Assembly (NCBI GenBank): GCA_025964455.1
Contig: JAOPYU010000202.1
Location: 1 to 10,730 of the forward strand
Source of the DNA: Thermoleophilia bacterium
GTDB taxonomy: Bacteria; Actinomycetota; Thermoleophilia; Gaiellales; SKUG01
Direction: 5' to 3'
DNA: 10,730 bases
The translations under genes were made by a program, and so were the position numbers. Shown here in pieces: positions 7,041-10,730 of this stretch. Position 1 is the stretch's first letter. Each line of letters opens with the position of its first letter. Under the pieces are notes generated by a model, which was not told where the DNA came from, searched no databases, and saw only the letters and a list, made by a program, of their open reading frames with translations.

Positions 7041-7078
7041 CCCGATCGTCAGGCTTATCCCGACGAATTGGCGTCGAG
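7041..7078 (-). repeat. Inverted-repeat arm B (38 bp)
   Basis: This is the inverted copy of arm A at 6972-7009, separated from it by 31 bp. Differences are scattered substitutions without gaps, two of which keep G-U pairing in RNA, so the pair can fold as one long imperfect stem on either strand. It ends 14 bp before the stop codon of the minus-strand membrane protein gene, in the right place to end that transcript as well as lysS. No flanking target-site duplication or transposase is visible. Confidence 0.75.
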
Positions 7079-7092
7079 TGCGAGGGGCGGTC

Positions 7093-7335
7093 TCAAGCCC
7101 GACCCATGAAGAGTCCCATCATCCACAGGAACGTCTGGGACAGGATACTCGTCGCTTGCCAGATCTCGGCGCGAAACAGATACGCCACCACCGCAATGGC
7201 GAGTCCGAACGATCCGAGGGCCACCGCAGCGGTCATCCCCAGCCGTCGCTCGAGCGGATGTCGGACGTCGGTCGTGTCGGGATCCGCCAGCTCGCTGAAC
7301 GAGGATGCGTACTGCATGGGATTGATCGGTTGCAT
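7093..7335 (-). CDS. Small membrane protein, hypothetical
   Basis: I do not recognise this protein of about 80 residues. It has a polar N-terminus (1-33), a clear transmembrane helix at about 34-54 (MTAAVALGSFGLAIAVVAYL), and a second hydrophobic stretch at 63-78 ending at the C-terminus. ATG 7335 is chosen as the first ATG before the hydrophobic part; AGGGAG lies about 15 nt upstream, rather far, and GATACG 5 nt before the ATG could instead serve as a leaderless -10. ATG 7317 would give 74 residues. An open frame continues upstream to 7539 but overlaps the methyltransferase gene and has shadow-like composition. The stretch is visibly less GC-rich than its surroundings, which may mean recent acquisition or relaxed constraint. 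It is divergent from the methyltransferase gene, with 79 bp between the starts. Confidence 0.65.
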   Translation of the reverse strand: MQPINPMQYASSFSELADPDTTDVRHPLERRLGMTAAVALGSFGLAIAVVAYLFRAEIWQATSILSQTFLWMMGLFMGRA

Positions 7336-7414
7336 GCAGTCGTATCGGCACTCCCTGCGTGCGTCCCAAGGCCATGACGCAGGTGTCGAGTCGCGCGCCG
7401 CGAACTCGGCACCT

Positions 7415-8245
7415 ATGCCGACTGCTGCGCTGCTGCCTGACGAATCAACCGTGACGCTCGATGACGGGCGCAGCGCGCGGCTGGTCCGGAGCGACGCGCT
7501 CGGCCTGCTTCGGTCGATGGAGGATGCCTCGGTCGACATCGTCGTGACCGACCCCGCCTACAACGGCATGAACCGGCACCTGTCGTTCGGGCACGGACGG
7601 ATCGTCGGCACGTACGGGGAACGCGGCGACGGCGAGCGCTGGTTCGACGAGTTCGACGACAGCCCCGAGAACTACGCGGCGTTCTGCGCGGAGCTCGTGC
7701 GCGTGCTCGGTCCTGACAAGCCCGCCTTCCTGATGTTCGACGCGTACTCGATGCTCACGCTCGGCTCGATCGTGCGCGAGCACTTCCAGGTCAAGAACGT
7801 GATCACGTGGGACAAGGTCGCGATCGGCATGGGGCACCACTTCCGTCGCCAGAGCGAGTTCGTGCTCTACGTCACCACCGGCCGCGCGAAGCTGTCGCGT
7901 CGCGACGTGAGCGACGTGTGGCGGATCCGACGCGTGCACCGCGCGGCATATCCGACACAGAAGCCGGTCGAGCTGTTCGAGGCGATGATCGCCGCGGCGA
8001 TCGGCCCGCGCGCGACGAGCGACACCGTCGTGTGCGACCCCTTCCTGGGCTCGGGCTCAGCCGCGGTCGCCGCGCTGCGCCAGGGCTGCTCCTTCGTCGG
8101 CGGCGACGTCGCGGACGCGTCGCTCGAGGCAGCAGGCTCGCGCATCGCAGCGCTGCAGGCCGGCGAGCTCGACCCGCTCCAGCCCAAGCCCTGCTTCGAC
8201 CCGGCGCTGCAGAAGCCGTTCTGGATCGAGACGCGCGTCAGCTGA
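7415..8245 (+). CDS. Orphan beta-class DNA methyltransferase (N6-adenine or N4-cytosine)
   Basis: This 276-residue protein would transfer a methyl group from S-adenosylmethionine to an exocyclic amine of a base in DNA (PF01555-type). The motif order is that of the beta class. Catalytic motif IV is TDPAYNG at 45-51, near the N-terminus. A motif VIII-like WDKVAIGMGHHFRRQSEFVL runs from 132 to 151, motif X is YPTQKPVELFEAMI at 179-192, and the SAM-binding motif I is CDPFLGSGSAAVAA at 207-220, with GGDV at 229-232 as the acidic end of the next strand. The usual (D/N/S)PP(Y/F) is DPAY here, an unusual Pro-to-Ala change. It is shorter than CcrM and lacks its C-terminal domain. No restriction enzyme or specificity subunit lies beside it. 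ATG 7415 is the first in-frame start close to the domain, without a clear Shine-Dalgarno. The recognition site is unknown. Confidence 0.9.
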   Translation: MPTAALLPDESTVTLDDGRSARLVRSDALGLLRSMEDASVDIVVTDPAYNGMNRHLSFGHGRIVGTYGERGDGERWFDEFDDSPENYAAFCAELVRVLGPDKPAFLMFDAYSMLTLGSIVREHFQVKNVITWDKVAIGMGHHFRRQSEFVLYVTTGRAKLSRRDVSDVWRIRRVHRAAYPTQKPVELFEAMIAAAIGPRATSDTVVCDPFLGSGSAAVAALRQGCSFVGGDVADASLEAAGSRIAALQAGELDPLQPKPCFDPALQKPFWIETRVS

Positions 8246-8298
8246 CACTCCCCGCTGAAACAACTGCCGGTCCGATCTCGATGTATTGACGAGGGATT

Positions 8299-8315
8299 AC
8301 CGGACTCGGTCCGGT
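8299..8315. promoter_or_regulatory. Perfect palindrome, operator or hairpin
   Basis: ACCGGAC (8299-8305) and GTCCGGT (8309-8315) are perfect inverted copies around a 3-nt centre. The site lies 53 bp past the methyltransferase stop and 132 bp before the next start. It could be a repressor site or the stem of a terminator without a T-tract. A TTGACG at 8286-8291 lies just upstream, but no -10 at proper distance is visible. Confidence 0.4.
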
Positions 8316-8447
8316 GGGGGATTCCAGGTACGACTCCGCGCAGGGACGCGCGACTGACATGGGTCGACCAGTGGGCTGACACGGGGGTGTCGTGCGCACA
8401 CGGATGGGAGTACTTCGCCGCCGCGTCCAGATGGGGGACTGCAGGCA

Positions 8448-9746
8448 ATGTCGTTCGTGAACGACATATCGGGGGCGATGACCGCACGGCAGCTGGCTGG
8501 CCAGCAGCCCGTGCTCGGTGCGCCCAAGCCTGACGGCCCGACGGCCGCCCAGCAGCTCGGCCAGCGCTTCGGCGGCGTGTTCCAGTCGACCTTCTCGACC
8601 TCCATGGCGACCGTGTACGAGCGGGGCGCCGCAGGTGAGTTCGACGACCCGACGCTGCGGCTGCAGGAGCAGGCCGCGCTCGAGCGACTGCGCATCGCGC
8701 AGCAGGCGGCTGGCACGACCGCGACACCCACCGCGTCCACCGGCGGCGGCATCGGCGGCGACAAGGGTCCGTCGACCGGCGCCGACGCAGCCCCGGACGC
8801 GCCCGCTGCCGGCTCCGACGCCAGCGCCACCGCGATGGTCAATCGCGTCGCGACCACCAGCGGCCAGGCGGAGCAGCGCGAGATCTACGCACTGCGCGTA
8901 CGCCAGAGCGAGGCGCGCCTCAAGAACATCTCCTCCTCGCTCGCCCAGGACTTCCCGAAGGCTGCGGGCCTCGCATCCGCATCGACTGGCACCTGGGACC
9001 CCGGCACCTTCGTGCCGAAGTCGCGCGACGAGGTCGAATCCTTCGCACAGCGCATGGTGATCGACGCGACCGAGAGCGCCGCGCGCCTCGAGATCGTCAA
9101 GACGCAGCTCGACGCTGCCCGCTTCGAGCTCGCCCACGGTGGCGGCGCGGACGTGCAGCGCCTCGTCACCGACCTCGAGGCCGGCTACGCGCGCCAGAAG
9201 GCATACGTCGACAAGCTCGCGACGATCGTGAACACGCAGTCGGGCGGCAAGGTGGCGGATGCGGGCGCCGACGCGCTCAACGGCGTCACGCTCCGCGACG
9301 CGGGCGACATCCCCGTGCACGAGCTGGCCGCCGAGCTGCGCGCGAGCGGCATGGACGACGAGCAGGTCAAGCGCGTGATCGGCGCGACCGAGCTCGGCGT
9401 GGAGCAGGAGAAGACCCCGGGCGGGAGCCCGCGCCTCAAGGCGATCGCCGCCGACATGACGGCGACCCTGATGGCCAACTTCAACCGGATGCGTGAGCAG
9501 CACCGCGAGGAGTTCCGCCGCCAGGAGAACGAGCGCGCCGAGACGCGTCGCCAGGACGGCCGTCGCGCCGAGCGCCGCCAGGCCGAGCAGCGCCAGAACC
9601 AGCAGTCGGGCGCCCAGCGCGCCGAGCAGCGCCAGCAGTCCGAGCAGGCCCAGGCCGCCCGCGAGCAGCAGCGCCACGCGGAGTTCCAGCAGTGGCTCCA
9701 GACCATCGCCGCCGCGCGCGAGCAGCACCGCTCGCAGGCTTCCTGA
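8448..9746 (+). CDS. Hypothetical protein with C-terminal Gln/Arg/Glu-rich coiled coil
   Basis: I do not recognise this 432-residue protein. Residues 1-88 are moderately ordered and helical (AAQQLGQRFGGVFQSTFSTS at 33-52). Residues 89-130 are a low-complexity Thr/Gly/Ala/Asp linker. Residues 138-265 form long predicted helices (REIYALRVRQSEARLKNI, SAARLEIVKTQLDAARFEL, LEAGYARQKAYVDKLATI). A short globular stretch at 280-330 contains VHELAAELRASGMDDEQVKR. From about 346 to 428 the protein is a highly charged Gln/Arg/Glu-rich helix, probably a coiled coil. No cysteine, signal peptide or transmembrane segment is visible, so it is likely cytoplasmic and structural or scaffold-like. ATG 8448 has GGGGGAC at 8433-8439, 8 nt upstream. 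Codon use looks like that of the core genes. It may be transcribed alone, with hairpins on both sides. Confidence 0.85.
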   Translation: MSFVNDISGAMTARQLAGQQPVLGAPKPDGPTAAQQLGQRFGGVFQSTFSTSMATVYERGAAGEFDDPTLRLQEQAALERLRIAQQAAGTTATPTASTGGGIGGDKGPSTGADAAPDAPAAGSDASATAMVNRVATTSGQAEQREIYALRVRQSEARLKNISSSLAQDFPKAAGLASASTGTWDPGTFVPKSRDEVESFAQRMVIDATESAARLEIVKTQLDAARFELAHGGGADVQRLVTDLEAGYARQKAYVDKLATIVNTQSGGKVADAGADALNGVTLRDAGDIPVHELAAELRASGMDDEQVKRVIGATELGVEQEKTPGGSPRLKAIAADMTATLMANFNRMREQHREEFRRQENERAETRRQDGRRAERRQAEQRQNQQSGAQRAEQRQQSEQAQAAREQQRHAEFQQWLQTIAAAREQHRSQAS

Positions 9747-9787
9747 CCGGATCGGTCGGCGAGGTTTTCGAATTGCGGTCGCGCGCT

Positions 9788-9834
9788 GGGTCGGTGGATC
9801 GCTCCGACCCCGGATAATCGGCGGCATTCCGCCG
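9788..9834 (+). terminator. Tandem hairpins after the coiled-coil protein gene
   Basis: Hairpin 1 has arms GGGTCGG (9788-9794) and CCGACCC (9804-9810), a perfect 7-bp stem with a 9-nt loop. Hairpin 2 has arms CGGCGG (9819-9824) and CCGCCG (9829-9834), a perfect 6-bp stem with loop CATT. They begin 42 bp after the stop codon and have no T-tract. Two hairpins in a row in this place suggest a terminator, though this is not proved by sequence. Confidence 0.45.
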
Positions 9835-9882
9835 GAAATCCGAAGCCTCTCCATCCCATTCCGAAACCCCTGCCGAAGCGGT

Positions 9883-9910
9883 TTGCGGGATTTGACGACG
9901 GGGGTATGGT
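9883..9910 (+). promoter_or_regulatory. Candidate sigma-70-type promoter of clpC
   Basis: TTGCGG (9883-9888) as -35 and TATGGT (9905-9910) as -10 are 16 bp apart. The same GGTTTGCGG block followed at nearly the same distance by ATGGT also occurs in the dusB/greA gap (1231-1260), which supports both as real promoter elements. Confidence 0.45.
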
Positions 9911-9985
9911 GGCTGCACGGAGCCAGCCCGAGGATGGGCCGACACCGGATTCAAGGCGGCACGTCATACGGCCGTAGAAAGTTGT

Positions 9986-10014
9986 GGAGGGTGTGCCAAT
10001 ACCGGCGCCCCTCC
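9986..10014 (+). promoter_or_regulatory. Stem-loop in the clpC leader
   Basis: GGAGGG (9986-9991) pairs with CCCTCC (10009-10014). After a one-base bulge at 9992, positions 9993-9997 pair with 10004-10008, closing a 6-nt loop. This stem of 11 bp lies 24 nt before the AGGAGG ribosome binding site. It does not cover that site, but its 5' strand itself reads GGAGGG and could be a decoy or stabilising element. It matches no riboswitch class that I know. Confidence 0.4.
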
Positions 10015-10048
10015 AGCACCCGCACGACGCGGGGGAAGAGGAGGAACC

Positions 10049-10730
10049 GTGTTCGAACGCTTCACGGAGCGAGCACGGCAGGTCGTTGTCCTGGCACAGG
10101 ACGAGGCCCGTGCGCTCAAGCACAACTACATCGGCACCGAGCACATCCTGCTCGGCCTCCTCCGCGAGGAGGAGGGCCTTGCGGCTCGCGTGCTGGACTC
10201 CCTCGACATCACCGTGGACGAGGTGCGTACGCAGGTCGCGCGCATCGTGGGCCAGGGCGACGAGGCGACGAGCGGTCAGATCCCGTTCACGCCGCGCGCC
10301 AAGAAGGTCCTCGAGCTCGCACTTCGCGAAGCGCTCTCGCTCGGGCACAACTACATCGGCACCGAGCACATCCTGCTCGGCCTGGTCCGCGAGAACGAGG
10401 GCGTCGCCGCGCGCATCCTCCTCGACTTCGACGCGGACGCCGAGAAGATCCGCAACGAGATCATCCGCATGCTCTCCGGCCCCGGCCGCCAGCAGCGTGG
10501 ATCGGGCGGATCTGCCGAGGGCGCTGCCGCAGGCGGCAAGTCCGGCAAGGGCGGCAGCGCCAAGCTGCTCGACCAGTTCGGGCGCAACCTCACCAAGCTC
10601 GCAGCTGACGGCAAGCTCGACCCCGTGGTCGGTCGCCAGCAGGAGATCGAGCGCGTGATGCAGATCCTGTCGCGCCGCACCAAGAACAACCCGGTGCTGA
10701 TCGGTGAGCCGGGCGTGGGCAAGACTGCCG
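10049..10730 (+). CDS. clpC: ATP-dependent Clp protease ATP-binding subunit ClpC (5' part, cut by window edge)
   Basis: ClpC is a Hsp100/AAA+ unfoldase that feeds substrates to the ClpP protease. Only the first 227 codons are present; the frame is open at the right edge. Residues 2-145 are the Clp_N domain with its two repeats, each carrying [13 protein letters not shown] (25-37 and 100-112). A Gly/Ser-rich linker (about 146-168) leads into the first AAA+ module: [13 protein letters not shown], then LDPVVGR, and the Walker A motif GEPGVGKT at 219-226. The linker and the direct Clp_N/AAA+ layout match ClpC rather than ClpB; the ClpC middle domain and second AAA+ module lie outside. GTG 10049 follows AGGAGG at 10039-10044 with a 4-nt spacer. 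The two Clp_N repeats share 39 identical bases. Confidence 0.95.
   Translation, partial: MFERFTERARQVVVLAQDEARALKHNYIGTEHILLGLLREEEGLAARVLDSLDITVDEVRTQVARIVGQGDEATSGQIPFTPRAKKVLELALREALSLGHNYIGTEHILLGLVRENEGVAARILLDFDADAEKIRNEIIRMLSGPGRQQRGSGGSAEGAAAGGKSGKGGSAKLLDQFGRNLTKLAADGKLDPVVGRQQEIERVMQILSRRTKNNPVLIGEPGVGKTA
10120..10158 (+). repeat. 39-bp exact direct repeat within clpC, copy 1
   Basis: These 39 bases recur without change at 10345-10383 and encode the [13 protein letters not shown] core of the first Clp_N repeat. The protein duplication is known for the family; identity at every third codon position is the extra observation. Confidence 0.85.
10345..10383 (+). repeat. 39-bp exact direct repeat within clpC, copy 2
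   Basis: This is the second copy of the 39-base stretch at 10120-10158, 225 bp downstream and in the same frame, coding for the equivalent part of the second Clp_N repeat. Sequence on either side diverges quickly. Confidence 0.85.

Larger units (their letters stand above)
9747..10048 (+). promoter_or_regulatory. Intergenic region with clpC promoter and structured leader
   Basis: No gene is seen in these 302 bases. Near the left end two hairpins in tandem probably end the upstream transcript. A promoter candidate lies at 9883-9910: TTGCGG, a 16-bp spacer and TATGGT, placing the transcription start near 9917 and giving a leader of about 130 nt. The leader contains a 10-bp palindrome, TACGGCCGTA (9967-9976), and a strong stem-loop (9986-10014). 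No CIRCE, HspR (HAIR) or CtsR operator that usually marks clp genes is recognisable, so stress control by those repressors is not supported. Confidence 0.5.

Noticed and set aside
7055..7375. Alternative minus-strand frame of 106 codons overlapping the membrane protein
   Set aside because: Its composition is Arg/Gly/Ser-rich with no hydrophobic helix, while the other frame yields a coherent transmembrane protein.
6992..7414. Upstream extension of the methyltransferase frame
   Set aside because: The extra 141 codons show no family similarity, cross the inverted repeats and lie antisense to the small membrane protein. The domain is complete from ATG 7415.
6950..8447. Complete restriction-modification or known defence island around the methyltransferase
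   Set aside because: No nuclease, specificity subunit, helicase or Pgl/BREX/DISARM component is encoded in the window.
8238..9854. Minus-strand open frame of 538 codons
   Set aside because: It is antisense to the coiled-coil protein gene and very rich in Leu, Arg, Ala and Gly without a domain. The plus strand has a good start and a believable protein layout.
9917..10048. Riboswitch in the clpC leader
   Set aside because: The hairpins do not match conserved cores of classes I know, and such control of clpC would be unexpected.

Overview
The window is very GC-rich, densely coded on both strands and free of rRNA, tRNA, CRISPR arrays or recognisable transposase. Four well-known housekeeping genes mark it as bacterial chromosome: dusB (tRNA dihydrouridine synthase), greA (transcript cleavage factor), lysS (class II lysyl-tRNA synthetase) and clpC (AAA+ unfoldase, cut by the right edge). 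The order greA/dusB, lysS, clpC, together with GTG and TTG starts and a probable leaderless lysS, fits a high-GC actinobacterium. My guess is class Thermoleophilia (Solirubrobacterales-like), but this is inference from style and gene order only.

Layout. Positions 1-1222: dusB on the minus strand, with a terminator-like hairpin at the left edge. Positions 1223-1397: a divergent promoter region. Positions 1398-1877: greA. Positions 2007-4291: an unrecognised Ala/Gly-rich protein with two copies of a C-terminal domain, read through a GTGA overlap into a GNAT acetyltransferase resembling the AAC(6') group. Positions 4288-5382: an exported, cysteine-rich phosphoesterase (acid phosphatase/phospholipase C-like) on the minus strand. 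It overlaps the acetyltransferase stop codon and is divergent from lysS with only 26 bp between them. Positions 5409-6944: lysS. Positions 6945-7092: a pair of 38-bp inverted repeats between convergent genes. Positions 7093-7335: a small two-helix membrane protein on the minus strand. Positions 7415-8245: an orphan beta-class DNA methyltransferase with a DPAY catalytic motif. Positions 8448-9746: an unrecognised protein ending in a Gln/Arg/Glu-rich coiled coil. Positions 9747-10048: a hairpin-rich leader with a good promoter candidate. Positions 10049-10730: the N-terminal part of clpC.

How they relate. The housekeeping genes serve tRNA modification, transcription fidelity, tRNA charging and proteostasis, and do not form one operon. 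Lineage-specific genes sit between them. The least explained parts are the two large hypothetical proteins, each preceded by a hairpin, and the inverted-repeat pair after lysS. I found no convincing complete novel defence or biosynthetic system.
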